Of a stretch of DNA of 64,000 bases, positions 52,594 through 61,694 are shown piece after piece. Each line of letters starts with the position of its first letter. The first letter of the stretch is position 1. The stretch is from Candidatus Poribacteria bacterium. Lineage in GTDB: Bacteria > Poribacteria > WGA-4E > PCPOR2b. Where the stretch lies: positions 58,584 through 122,583 of the forward strand of contig PYIZ01000046.1 of NCBI GenBank assembly GCA_003635265.1, given 5' to 3'. The position numbers and the translations under genes are program-made. The notes beneath the pieces are model-generated. The model saw nothing but the letters and a program-made list of their open reading frames with translations, did no database searches and was not told the DNA's origin.

Positions 52594-53457
52594 ATGAAAG
52601 CATTGGCACTTATAGCGGGCTTCCTTTTGTTTCTTATGCCATCCCTAGTCAGCGGGAAACAGCGTCGCGGATTAGATCTAGTCCTCTATTATCCCTTCGA
52701 CGAAATAAGAGGAAGGGCGACAAAAGACCTATCTCAATTTAGAAATGATGGACTGCTGCAAGGCAAGGGGGCATGGCGCAAAGGGAAATTTGGACACGCT
52801 CTCTACTTCTGTAGAGAAATGGCTTGTGGTGCCGATTCGGGTATTGTCCAAACCCCAGAGCACAAAATTTTTGCTTTTAGAGCGGGAGACGAAATAACCC
52901 TTATGGCGTGGATAAATGTCGATCCCGCTAATGTTGGAGAGAAACTAATTGGGGCGCGCGCGATTATCTATAATCGCCCCCGAGACACACAAGCGAATTA
53001 CGGACTTCGGATGGATCGTGTCGATCCATCTTTTTTTTATCGAGATAATGAAGATGCGGACTTTCATCGTGTTACAGGAATATGGGATGCAATACCCATA
53101 GATAAGTGGGTACATGTCGCTGCTACCGCTACTTTTGGGAATCCTGATACGATGAAAATCTACCTGGATGGGAAACTGCAACGTACCAACATGAAGGGAG
53201 GCACCAAACCTGATAAGTGGTCCCTAGGCGATGGAACAAAACCGCCCATGGTAACCAAAGGTCCCGTTACGATTGGCGGCTATGGGAAATTTCTCGACCC
53301 ATTCCAAGGTCTCATTGATGAAGTGATGATCTGGAAAGGAACCTTCGCAGAGGAAGAAATCCAAGAAATTATGCTGGCACCGGGAAGCGAATTTCTCAGT
53401 GTCGAACCCCGCGACAAACTAGCGACAACATGGGGAACGCTAAAACAAAGTCCCTGA
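52594..53457 (+). CDS. Secreted LamG-domain protein 2
   Basis: A 287-residue paralogue of LamG 1. Signal peptide MKALALIAGFLLFLMPSLV then G-K-Q-R-R-G-L-D. Y-Y-P-F-D-E-I-R-G-R, W-R-K-G-K-F-G-H-A-L-Y-F, A-W-I-N-V, I-I-Y-N-R-P, Y-R-D-N-E-D-A-D-F-H, W-V-H-V-A-A-T-A and I-D-E-V-M-I-W-K-G. GGGGG-rich site before ATG. Its C-terminus stays within LamG with no anchor, so it is probably secreted or held by other glycan-binding proteins. Confidence 0.87.
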   Translation: MKALALIAGFLLFLMPSLVSGKQRRGLDLVLYYPFDEIRGRATKDLSQFRNDGLLQGKGAWRKGKFGHALYFCREMACGADSGIVQTPEHKIFAFRAGDEITLMAWINVDPANVGEKLIGARAIIYNRPRDTQANYGLRMDRVDPSFFYRDNEDADFHRVTGIWDAIPIDKWVHVAATATFGNPDTMKIYLDGKLQRTNMKGGTKPDKWSLGDGTKPPMVTKGPVTIGGYGKFLDPFQGLIDEVMIWKGTFAEEEIQEIMLAPGSEFLSVEPRDKLATTWGTLKQSP

Positions 53458-53510
53458 AACGAACCTCTTAAGAATCCATCGAACCTTTGGCACAATTAGG
53501 GAGGTTGCTG

Positions 53511-54365
53511 ATGAAAACAAAGATCTCTTTTCTGGTTATAGCAGGTGTTCTTTTGCTCCTGACTCCGCCCTCCTTCGTCGAGGGAAAGCGAAATCCGAAG
53601 GACTTAGTTCTGTATATTCCTTTTGATGAGGGAAGAGGAAAAACGGCGGAAGACATATCTGGATTTAAAAATCACGGTAAGTTGGAAGGAAACTGGAAGT
53701 GGGACGATGGGAAATTTGGAAAAGCCATACGCTTTTCGATCAATGATCCAGGCATGGTCCGCACCCCAGCACACAAAATATTCCTCTTTGAAGGCGGAGA
53801 CCAAATCACGATTATGGCTTGGGTGAGTATGGATGTCGCAAGACCCGGCGCTCGTGGAATTCTCTACAATAGCCCTAACGGAATCAAAGCGAATTATGCA
53901 ATTCGCTTGGAGACTGTAGACCCATCTTTCTTCTATCGAGATCAACAAGACGTGAACTTTCATCGTGTCACAGGGATATGGGACTCTGTACCGATAGATA
54001 CGTGGACCCATATCGCTGCCACCAACACTTTCGGGGATCCCGATGCGATGAAAATCTATCTCAATGGAAAAAATCAGAAATCGAGCCGAGATGGAGGCGT
54101 TAACAAGGGCCATGAAGCAAAGGACTGGTCTAAAGGCGACGGCTCCAAACCGCCTCTACCCGCTAGGGGTCCCATCACCATTGGCGGATATGGAGCATTT
54201 GCTCAACCGTTCCAAGGCGCTATCGATGAGGTCATGATCTGGAAGGTTGCCCTCACAGAGGAAGAAATCCAAGAAATTATGCAGGCTCCGGGGGATCAGT
54301 TCCTTGGCGTCGATCCGCATCAAAAACTCACTACAACGTGGGCGGCTATAAAGCAAAATCCGTGA
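53511..54365 (+). CDS. Secreted LamG-domain protein 3
   Basis: A 284-residue third paralogue, with ATG 53511 after GGGAGG (53499-53504). Signal peptide about 1-24 with L-L-L-T-P-P. L-V-L-Y-I-P-F-D-E-G-R-G-K, D-I-S-G-F-K-N-H-G, W-D-D-G-K-F-G-K-A-I-R-F, M-A-W-V-S-M and I-D-E-V-M-I-W-K. It is closest to LamG 2, sharing the R-V-T-G-I-W-D and Y-R-D-x-x-D pieces. Confidence 0.87.
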   Translation: MKTKISFLVIAGVLLLLTPPSFVEGKRNPKDLVLYIPFDEGRGKTAEDISGFKNHGKLEGNWKWDDGKFGKAIRFSINDPGMVRTPAHKIFLFEGGDQITIMAWVSMDVARPGARGILYNSPNGIKANYAIRLETVDPSFFYRDQQDVNFHRVTGIWDSVPIDTWTHIAATNTFGDPDAMKIYLNGKNQKSSRDGGVNKGHEAKDWSKGDGSKPPLPARGPITIGGYGAFAQPFQGAIDEVMIWKVALTEEEIQEIMQAPGDQFLGVDPHQKLTTTWAAIKQNP

Positions 54366-54391
54366 GACGGATTGGTAGAACTATCTCATTT

Positions 54392-54437
54392 GCCTCTTGA
54401 TGCACATTCCTATCAGCATCAGGAGGCTTTTCTTTTA
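54392..54437 (+). terminator. Rho-independent terminator after LamG 3
   Basis: Arms GCCTCTTGATGC (54392-54403) and GCATCAGGAGGC (54416-54427), then TTTTCTTTT. Resembles the 52359 terminator in its TGATG core. Confidence 0.85.
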
Positions 54438-54454
54438 TTTATTAGGAGGGTCAC

Positions 54455-55336
54455 ATGATTTTAATGAGTCCAAATATACACCCGGGAAAAACAGCAGAAG
54501 AACGGGAGGAGTTTCTCCGCAAAGTCAGCATCATGGAGGTAAAAACGGTCTCTATGAGCACCCCTGCCGATTGGAGCGATGCGGATGTCGAGGAGGCAAG
54601 CAAGTTCCTCAATGATCACGGAATTCGCCCGGGTGAGTTTAGTGCATTCCACAGTGGGTTCGGCGCAGCGGATGAAGAGGAATACCAGTCAGCCATCGAG
54701 CACTACCGCCGCCAACTACGCCACGCGCGAATCTTAGGGGCGCACTGCGTCGGGTTTAATGTCGGATTAACCTACAGATGCACACCCCAAATGTGGACTG
54801 AAGATGCGTGGAAGCGATGCCTCGACGCTGCGGTAGATCTAGCAAGGGAGGCAGACGCAGCGGAGATGGATGTTGCCGCACACCCCCATATCATGAGCCC
54901 TCTCTGCTCTGTGGAAAGGTACATAGAGATGTTTGAGGCAGCCGCCTCACCCCGGATGAAGGCACTGATGGACTGCGTAAACCTGACCTGGCCCCATCTG
55001 TTCTATAGAACAACTGAATTGGTAAATAAGATTTTCGATGAGATGGGAGACAAAATCACCGCACTCCATGCGAAAGATTTGTCAATATCGGCGGTGCGCC
55101 AGAACGAGAGTGGACGCTTATCGGTCGTTCATATAGACGAAGCCGTTCCCGGCGCAAAAGAAGCGGAGCACCGATATGAATCCGGCGTTATGGACTACGC
55201 TACCATCCTTCGACGATTGGATGGATTGCACCAAGATGTGACACTGTATGTGGAGCATTTCCCATACGAAGACACCATCACAGGTCAGCAATACATCCGG
55301 CACGTCGCACGAGAGGTAGGCGTAACGATCCACTAA
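54455..55336 (+). CDS. Sugar phosphate isomerase/epimerase (TIM barrel)
   Basis: A 293-residue protein with AGGAGGG before ATG. S-A-F-H-S-G-F-G, C-V-G-F-N-V-G, A-E-M-D-V-A-A-H-P-H-I, M-D-C-V-N-L-T-W-P and T-A-L-H-A-K-D-L match AP-endonuclease-2-like isomerases, with metal-binding Glu/Asp/His. A second member of the family found at 32571-33434 but not closely related. Stands alone; its terminator-bearing upstream DNA belongs to LamG 3. Confidence 0.85.
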   Translation: MILMSPNIHPGKTAEEREEFLRKVSIMEVKTVSMSTPADWSDADVEEASKFLNDHGIRPGEFSAFHSGFGAADEEEYQSAIEHYRRQLRHARILGAHCVGFNVGLTYRCTPQMWTEDAWKRCLDAAVDLAREADAAEMDVAAHPHIMSPLCSVERYIEMFEAAASPRMKALMDCVNLTWPHLFYRTTELVNKIFDEMGDKITALHAKDLSISAVRQNESGRLSVVHIDEAVPGAKEAEHRYESGVMDYATILRRLDGLHQDVTLYVEHFPYEDTITGQQYIRHVAREVGVTIH

Positions 55337-55351
55337 ATTGACGCAGTCTTC

Positions 55352-55379
55352 GTAGGGAACGCAGATCTGCGTTCCCTAC
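55352..55379. repeat. Perfect 28-bp REP-like palindrome
   Basis: GTAGGGAACGCAGA followed at once by its exact reverse complement, ending CTAC. Lies between the isomerase and rsmA genes. Cleanest member of the GTAG family. Confidence 0.85.
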
Positions 55380-55405
55380 ACCTACCAAAGATAAAATCCC
55401 CAGCA

Positions 55406-56263
55406 ATGACCCTCTATCAACAGACCCGTGAATTCCTCAAACGCACCGGCAGAAATCCCAACCAGAAACTCGGTCAACACTTCCTGATCGATCCACACAC
55501 CTTGCAGGAGATAGCTTGGAGTGCAAAATTGACCGATGCCGATTCTGTCTTAGAAATTGGTGCCGGACTTGGCTTTCTGACATCGGTGCTAGCGGCTACC
55601 GCGAAAAGGGTCGTTGCAATTGAAATCGACGAATTTCTATACGCGGAATTGCAGCTTAAATTCTCACAAACGCCTCACATCTCGCTGATCCAAGGCGATA
55701 TCCTCAAACAGAACCTCGCCAACCTGCTGAATGACTCACCACCCGAACACACCAAAATTGTTGCCAACCTCCCCTACTACATCACCACACCGGTTCTGTG
55801 GGAACTATTGAAGTATCGTCAGAAAATCGGCTCCTGCGTCCTAACGATGCAGACAGAAGTCGCTGAACGTATCATCTCATCACCGGGAAACAAACGCTAT
55901 GGCGCTCTCTCCATTGGCATCTCCTACTACGCCGAGGCTGAAATTGTGCACAGGATCCCACCAGATCAATTTTTCCCTTCCCCGCAAGTCGACTCCTCCG
56001 TGCTAAGGCTGCAGATGCGCGATACCCCTCAATTTACCGTTGACAATGAAGCGCTATTCTTTCGGATTGTCCGCGCTGCGTTTCAATCTCGGCGCAAAAT
56101 GTTACGAAACGCACTCCTGAAAAACGGCGTTTTTATCTCTGCTGAGGTGTTTAATACCGTCTGCGATCAACTCGCTATCGATCCACAGCGGCGCGGAGAA
56201 ACGCTGGACATCGCCGAGTTTGCCGCGCTTGCAAACGGTTTACATCAACATATAAGCGAATAG
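55406..56263 (+). CDS. rsmA: 16S rRNA dimethyladenosine transferase
   Basis: A 285-residue KsgA-family methyltransferase dimethylating two adenosines near the 3' end of 16S rRNA. G-Q-H-F-L-I-D-P (23-30), V-L-E-I-G-A-G-L-G-F-L-T (SAM site), A-I-E-I-D, I-V-A-N-L-P-Y-Y-I-T-T-P (catalytic N-L-P-Y) and a C-terminal helical domain with F-Q-S-R-R-K-M-L-R-N. Ribosome-binding site weak. Followed by REP-like sequence and the amidase. Confidence 0.96.
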   Translation: MTLYQQTREFLKRTGRNPNQKLGQHFLIDPHTLQEIAWSAKLTDADSVLEIGAGLGFLTSVLAATAKRVVAIEIDEFLYAELQLKFSQTPHISLIQGDILKQNLANLLNDSPPEHTKIVANLPYYITTPVLWELLKYRQKIGSCVLTMQTEVAERIISSPGNKRYGALSIGISYYAEAEIVHRIPPDQFFPSPQVDSSVLRLQMRDTPQFTVDNEALFFRIVRAAFQSRRKMLRNALLKNGVFISAEVFNTVCDQLAIDPQRRGETLDIAEFAALANGLHQHISE

Positions 56264-56267
56264 TATT

Positions 56268-56369
56268 GTAGGTTGGGTTGAACGTTTGAAAGTATTTTGC
56301 TATAAAGGAATAACAGCGGTTCTGCCTTTCAACACCGTATCATTACAAATAGTGAGAGTGAAACCCAAC
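56268..56369. repeat. REP-like element with an expanded loop
   Basis: GTAG (56268-56271), arm GTTGGGTT (56272-56279), 82 nt, then the matching arm AACCCAAC (56362-56369). The stem word is the same as at 12954 and 36913, but the loop is far longer. The interior may hold the promoter for the amidase gene. Confidence 0.45.
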
Positions 56370-56399
56370 GCTCACAACCGGCGCATCTTAGAGACCATC

Positions 56400-58031
56400 A
56401 TGAAAACAGATACATACATGCTCATCTTACTTACGTCTCTGCTGCTTGCTTGCTCACCTACAATGCCCCCTGCACCGGCACCGCCCGACGCATCAGCCCT
56501 TTACCGTGCGGCTGCAGCCAAGCATTACCAACTAGCAAACGGAGAGATCCCACCTACCGAAGCGGAATGGGACTCCTTAATTGAAGAATTTGACGGCGTC
56601 ATCGACGCAGATACGGCAGGAGAGTGGGCAGACGATGCCCAATATGCAATCGCCTCTTGCTGGCTTTGGTTGGGACAACGAAACGAGCAGCCCGCGCTTG
56701 ACAACGCAATCACCGCGCTCACGACACTGCTCCAAGACTATCCCAATTCACCACACGCAGCGGAGGCATATTACTGGCTGGGGGATTGCCACGATCGGCT
56801 TCAAGATCACGGCAAAGCCGTGCCCCATTATCAGACAATCATCAGCCGCTATCCCAACCACGTAATCGCCGACAAAGCACAGCTGCGGCTCGGCAAAGCT
56901 TACGAAGCACAAGGTTACTCCACACTCGCGCGTATTACATACGAAGCACTTTCTCAGCAAAGCAAAGATCTCCAGATTGTCGCTCAAGCAGAGAAACGAG
57001 CTTCACGCCTTCCTGCCGAACAAACCGAGGATGAAGCACCCATCGATCCTGCACCTGAAACTGCACCGCCAGAATCCCCTAAAGTCGCTCAACCAGATCC
57101 ACCTAAACCACCGCCGGAAGTGACGAAGCCTCCGCCTCCTGAACCTCCACAAGCACAGCAACCTGTCGCTAACGTGCCACCACCGAAAAAAGTCGACGCC
57201 AAACCCAAAACCGTAATTCCACCAAGCGAGGCTAAACCCCAGAATCCTCCCGCTGAGGAGAAACGAGCCCCACCGCCGAAGGCTACCAAACCTGCACCTA
57301 AACCACCGAAAACACCAAAACTCGTCCCCGATCCGTCGCTTGCACAACAACTGGGCTTGAGCGTCAAAACGATTGTTATAGATCCGGGACATGGCGGTAG
57401 AGACCCCGGTGCCGTGAGTCAAAAGCGGCAAGAAAAACAGATTGTGCTCAGTCTATCGAAAACCTTGCGGGACATCCTCGTTAAGAAAGGGTATAACGTC
57501 CGGCTGACGCGTGAAACTGACGTGTTTCTCCCACTCAGAAAACGCACGCAGTTTGCGACAAACCAGAAGGCAGATCTGTTTATCAGTATCCACACCAACG
57601 CCAGTATCGCCCGTTCGGCTGCGGGCATAGAAACCTACTACCTTGCCCTCGCCTCCGACGAGTCCGCTCGGATTACCGCAATGCGCGAAAACGCAGGCGC
57701 AGAGTACAACATGAAGGAATTGGACGCGCTTGTGGGGAGAATCTTGAAGGAAAGCAAGAGCACGGAGAGTCGTCGGTTGGCAGAACTGATTCAGGCGCAG
57801 CTAGCATCGGGAAAACAGGTGAAGAATCGTGGGGTCAAGCACGCGCCATTTGTGGTCCTTATCGGCACAAAAGTGCCTGCCGTGCTTGTTGAGGTAGGCT
57901 TTATCTCAAATCCAACAGAGGGAAAAAAACTGACCACAAAGGCGTACCAGCGCCAGCTAGCCACCGCGATTGCCAAAGGGATCGAACAATATATCAAAAA
58001 TATCCCGCCGGCAGCTGCGAACCAATCGTGA
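56400..58031 (+). CDS. N-acetylmuramoyl-L-alanine amidase lipoprotein with TPR-like and proline-rich regions
   Basis: A 543-residue envelope hydrolase. ATG 56400 opens a lipoprotein signal L-L-L-A-C (about 14-18). Residues about 70-200 form TPR-like helical repeats (Y-W-L-G-D-C, Y-P-N-H). About 225-315 is a Pro/Lys-rich linker. The C-terminal Amidase_3 domain (about 325-540) has I-D-P-G-H-G-G-R-D, V-R-L-T-R-E-T-D, S-I-H-T-N-A and V-E-V-G-F-I-S-N, including the zinc ligands His, Glu, His and the catalytic Glu. It cleaves the amide bond between muramic acid and L-alanine. Confidence 0.9.
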   Translation: MKTDTYMLILLTSLLLACSPTMPPAPAPPDASALYRAAAAKHYQLANGEIPPTEAEWDSLIEEFDGVIDADTAGEWADDAQYAIASCWLWLGQRNEQPALDNAITALTTLLQDYPNSPHAAEAYYWLGDCHDRLQDHGKAVPHYQTIISRYPNHVIADKAQLRLGKAYEAQGYSTLARITYEALSQQSKDLQIVAQAEKRASRLPAEQTEDEAPIDPAPETAPPESPKVAQPDPPKPPPEVTKPPPPEPPQAQQPVANVPPPKKVDAKPKTVIPPSEAKPQNPPAEEKRAPPPKATKPAPKPPKTPKLVPDPSLAQQLGLSVKTIVIDPGHGGRDPGAVSQKRQEKQIVLSLSKTLRDILVKKGYNVRLTRETDVFLPLRKRTQFATNQKADLFISIHTNASIARSAAGIETYYLALASDESARITAMRENAGAEYNMKELDALVGRILKESKSTESRRLAELIQAQLASGKQVKNRGVKHAPFVVLIGTKVPAVLVEVGFISNPTEGKKLTTKAYQRQLATAIAKGIEQYIKNIPPAAANQS

Positions 58032-58073
58032 ATAAGGCAACCCGTGGCGCAGATTTCGATTTCGGGTTAGCCT

Positions 58074-59384
58074 CTATTCTGCCCTTAGGGCTTCAATGGG
58101 GGAAAGCCGTGACGCTTTGATCGCGGGATAAACCCCAAAAAAGATGCCAATGGTTGCTGAGAAGGCAACCGAGATGAGCATCCATTGAACAGAGATCACA
58201 GCAGGCCACTCAGGAACAACCTTAGCGACCTTTACAGCGATGTTTGCCATACCCTGCCCGGCAAAGATACCCAACCCAACACCGAGCAACCCACTGACAC
58301 TACACATAGCAACGGCTTCCACCAAAAACTGGAACAAAATATCTCTGCGCTTCGCACCGAGTGCTTTTCGCAAGCCAATTTCTCGTGTGCGTTCTGTAAC
58401 GGACACTAACATCATATTCATAATGCCGATTCCGCCGACAAGTAACGACAATCCAGCAATGCTGCCGAGCATGATCTTGATAATCGAGCTTACTTTATCC
58501 AATTCCTCCATACTTCGGTGCATCTCCCGGATTTCAAAGAAATCGTCCCGATTCCGATGCCGCCTGCGTATTACTGTTTTAACCTCCTCCATTGCCTTTT
58601 CAACTAAGTCAACAGTTTTTGCCTGAACCGACATTGTCCGTATGTGATCTGTCCCTACAAATCGTTCCTGCATCGTTGTCAACGGTATTAGCAAACGATT
58701 ATCAAGACTCCACATACCGCCTCCAAAACGGAGAGTATCCCCGCGTTGGGTCATCACGCCCACAACCGTGAATCGTTCAGCAACCCTATTCCGTCTCCAC
58801 CCTCCCATTTGACCGCTAGAATCGAGGATAATCTTAACCTCCTTGCCAATTGCGTCACCAACCCGCTGCTGATCACCGAACAAGTTGATTGCCTCACTGA
58901 TGCCAAGAACACAGACTTTGGTTCTATTAACGATATCTTCCTCTGAGATAAAACGCCCCTGTCCGATCCCCCAATTCATCCCGATTTCATAGTAGGGTGT
59001 AACACCTATTACCCCCGTGCGTGTTTCCGAACCGTCTTCAGCTAACACGAGGATGTTATAGTAATTAATACGTGGCCATGCTCCCACGACGGAAGGACAT
59101 TCGGCTTCAATTGCCAGTACATCCTCATACTTGAAATATTCGCTACGGTTACGTTCCCAACGTCCATCTTTTTTAATCCAATCATTTCGATACAGACGGA
59201 AGTGGTTTGCGCCACCTAGCTTCTCAAGGTCTTCTAGCACCAATAATTTCGCACCGTCACCGATAGCAATCATTGCAAGCACAGAAGCCACACCAACGAC
59301 AATCCCAAGCATCATCAAGAGGGAGCGCATCTTATTCGTGCGGATGGCTGTGAACCCAACCAAAAATCCTTCACTGAGTTTCAC
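58074..59384 (-). CDS. MacB/FtsX-type ABC transporter permease (copy 1)
   Basis: A 436-residue permease. N-terminal TM at about 20-42 (R-T-N-K-M-R-S-L-L-M-M-L-G-I), MacB periplasmic core domain about 43-290, then three TMs in the FtsX domain (about 310-425) with G-G-I-G-I-M-N-M-M-L-V-S-V-T-E-R-T-R-E-I-G-L-R (split by domain). No ATPase gene is adjacent. It is a close paralogue of the 61695 gene; the homology includes about 75 nt upstream. It lies on the same strand and downstream of the S9 peptidase. Confidence 0.9.
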   Translation of the reverse strand: MKLSEGFLVGFTAIRTNKMRSLLMMLGIVVGVASVLAMIAIGDGAKLLVLEDLEKLGGANHFRLYRNDWIKKDGRWERNRSEYFKYEDVLAIEAECPSVVGAWPRINYYNILVLAEDGSETRTGVIGVTPYYEIGMNWGIGQGRFISEEDIVNRTKVCVLGISEAINLFGDQQRVGDAIGKEVKIILDSSGQMGGWRRNRVAERFTVVGVMTQRGDTLRFGGGMWSLDNRLLIPLTTMQERFVGTDHIRTMSVQAKTVDLVEKAMEEVKTVIRRRHRNRDDFFEIREMHRSMEELDKVSSIIKIMLGSIAGLSLLVGGIGIMNMMLVSVTERTREIGLRKALGAKRRDILFQFLVEAVAMCSVSGLLGVGLGIFAGQGMANIAVKVAKVVPEWPAVISVQWMLISVAFSATIGIFFGVYPAIKASRLSPIEALRAE

Positions 59385-59597
59385 GCCTGCTTCATCCTTT
59401 CACGTTTATTCCATTTCCAGCATCGTTTTTTTTGATATTTTTGGCTGTGCCTATAGCCAGAGCATCTAGCAGAGCGGGACAAACCAATCAGATGGTTTGG
59501 AGTACGCCAAAAGAGTACAAATTACGGATTGGGGTCCATTATACCACATAATGCCATTCTAATTCACATAATCCTGCAAACTACTTATTACAAATCT

Positions 59598-59634
59598 CAA
59601 AAAAACGCCCTCTGCAATTGGAGAGCAGAGGGCG
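59598..59634 (-). terminator. Rho-independent terminator of the S9 peptidase gene
   Basis: Minus-strand stem CGCCCTCTGC / GCAGAGGGCG (10 bp) followed by seven T (plus-strand A-run 59599-59605). About 80 nt after the peptidase stop. Confidence 0.85.
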
Positions 59635-59713
59635 CGTATATTCTAATTGCTTCACATTTCATTTATGCTGTGACTCACTCTTAACACACATCTAAACCCA
59701 CAAAGAGAAAACT

Positions 59714-61615
59714 TCAATCTGATTCGACAAGATACTTACGAAACCATCGTAACAGCCGCTCAAGGCGATCTTTGTTCGCGGATATTGGGATGTGCCCTTC
59801 GCCTTTGTACATAACATACTCAACTTCCGTGCCAGCGTCTGAAAGGTACGTCGCATACATTTTGGCTTCGATAGGGGGTATATCATGCTCACCTTGAAAG
59901 AGTAATACAGGGGTTTCGACCCGGTCAGCATAGTAGATACCCTGCATAAAATACCAAGCTGGAATTTCCAAAGTCGCCTTCCACTTGTCATCCTCGCGGA
60001 CTGCGTTCCGTGCCACATGAAGACCAAGTTGAAACAAACCCATGTAGCCGTAATCCGCTCCAGATAGGACCGCAGCCCGAAAGCAAGATGTCTGTCCAAC
60101 GACGTAGGACCCGAGGTACGCGCCGTAGCTGAAACCGGTTAGCCCCATTTTGGCCGGATCGCATTTCCCGTTTTGGACGAGCCACTCAATACCACTCATC
60201 AAATCTCTGTAATTCATGTCTTCGGCGGGGGTCTCAGCAAACTGATACTGTTGACTACCACGGAAATCTGGTGCAAAGACCTGAAACCCCTCCGATACCA
60301 ACCAGTTCCAAATAGGCTGGCTGATCGCTATACCTGCCCCAATTGGACCGCCATGTAAATCAACGATAGTTGGACGATCTGGACTCATTGGCTGTCCGTG
60401 GGGTGAAACAACCACGCCTTGTAGAACAAGCCCATCATAAGATGGCCACTCGACAACCTCTGAAGTCGGTAGTTCGTATACATTGAGCTGGTCGGTAAAG
60501 TGGGTAACTGCCTTCGACTCCCCCGAATCAATTGAGACCACATAAACGTCTGAAAGGTTGTTCAGACCCGTCCAATGGATTAGAAGCGTTTGCCCATCTT
60601 GACTGACACCCGAAAGCGAGGTCCGCCCAGTCCAGTCTACCACCTCTTCGGTAGATTTTGAGACAGTATCCACACAGACTACGCGTTCACTCAGTCCCTT
60701 GAGTCCGTTAACATATAACTTCCGGCTATCAGGAGACCAATATAGGACTTGGTCACAGAAATATTCTTCGCTCAGTATCTCTATCTGGTTGGAATCCCGC
60801 TCCATTGCGGCACACAGAGGACGGACTTCACCCACGTATGGCGAATACCCAAGCGCCAGCTTCGTGCCATTAGGAGACCATTTTATCAAACCCATCTCGT
60901 TTGCGCGGGGACCAACACGACTCTTTTTCTGCCCGTCCCTAACGTCAATATCGTAGAGATGCCAATCGGGGTCTAAATGTCCTGTCTCGAAAGAGAAGTC
61001 AGAAGGATCGACCGGCTCAGGTGAATCTGAACCGTTGGAAACGACAGTCAGCCACTTGCCGGACGGGTGCCAAGCGACGTTACAGTAGGTTTCGTGAGCT
61101 GCAGGGGACGACTCAAAGGTGACAGCCCCCGTCGAAACGTCAAGAACCACAAGGGCATCGGTGCTCGCATCAGGAGACACATTCACCACCTCAATGCCGT
61201 CTGTATCCTCATTTGAACTCATGTTTTTCTCCGCAGGTTCCCGATCAACAACCATCGCCAAAAACTTCCCGTCAAAAGACCAGTCAAGCGTATTGAGATG
61301 GCCGCCGAACGCCCACTCTTCCGTTTGCACGGTTCCTAGGCTTTCACCCAAATGTCGCTCGGTGCCATCTACGTGTCGAATGAAGATACCGGAGCGGTCT
61401 GATTTCACATAAGCGAGCACATTGGGATCGGCCGGCGACCACCTAGGGAAAGCGCCATCAAAAGAAGTTTCGGCGCACCAGTTGTTTAAGTCAAAAATAG
61501 TGATGTTTCCCCGATAGTCGTAGGCAACCCGTTTGCCATCCAGTGAGAGATGGCATCCACGAACGCCCGTAAAGGGGAAAGATTTAACTTCATCAATTGT
61601 AATCGGTCTAGACAT
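59714..61615 (-). CDS. S9-family (prolyl oligopeptidase-type) peptidase
   Basis: A 633-residue serine peptidase. N-terminal WD40-like beta-propeller with repeated W-S-P-x-x blocks (F-P-R-W-S-P-A-D, I-K-W-S-P-N-G-T, L-Y-W-S-P-D-S-R). The alpha/beta hydrolase follows from about 400: D-L-H-G-G-P (oxyanion), catalytic Ser in T-G-F-S-Y-G-A-Y (about 497-504), Asp in Q-G-E-H-D-I-P-P (about 579) and His in G-E-G-H-I-P (about 611). Release of dipeptides or short peptides is usual; no signal peptide. Sits between two duplicated MacB-like permeases. Confidence 0.93.
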   Translation of the reverse strand: MSRPITIDEVKSFPFTGVRGCHLSLDGKRVAYDYRGNITIFDLNNWCAETSFDGAFPRWSPADPNVLAYVKSDRSGIFIRHVDGTERHLGESLGTVQTEEWAFGGHLNTLDWSFDGKFLAMVVDREPAEKNMSSNEDTDGIEVVNVSPDASTDALVVLDVSTGAVTFESSPAAHETYCNVAWHPSGKWLTVVSNGSDSPEPVDPSDFSFETGHLDPDWHLYDIDVRDGQKKSRVGPRANEMGLIKWSPNGTKLALGYSPYVGEVRPLCAAMERDSNQIEILSEEYFCDQVLYWSPDSRKLYVNGLKGLSERVVCVDTVSKSTEEVVDWTGRTSLSGVSQDGQTLLIHWTGLNNLSDVYVVSIDSGESKAVTHFTDQLNVYELPTSEVVEWPSYDGLVLQGVVVSPHGQPMSPDRPTIVDLHGGPIGAGIAISQPIWNWLVSEGFQVFAPDFRGSQQYQFAETPAEDMNYRDLMSGIEWLVQNGKCDPAKMGLTGFSYGAYLGSYVVGQTSCFRAAVLSGADYGYMGLFQLGLHVARNAVREDDKWKATLEIPAWYFMQGIYYADRVETPVLLFQGEHDIPPIEAKMYATYLSDAGTEVEYVMYKGEGHIPISANKDRLERLLRWFRKYLVESD

Positions 61616-61694
61616 ATGTAAACTCCTTAATTATTCACATATCCTTGTAATACATCCATTCTATCGTCATATAAAGGCACATCTCAGGCAGCCC

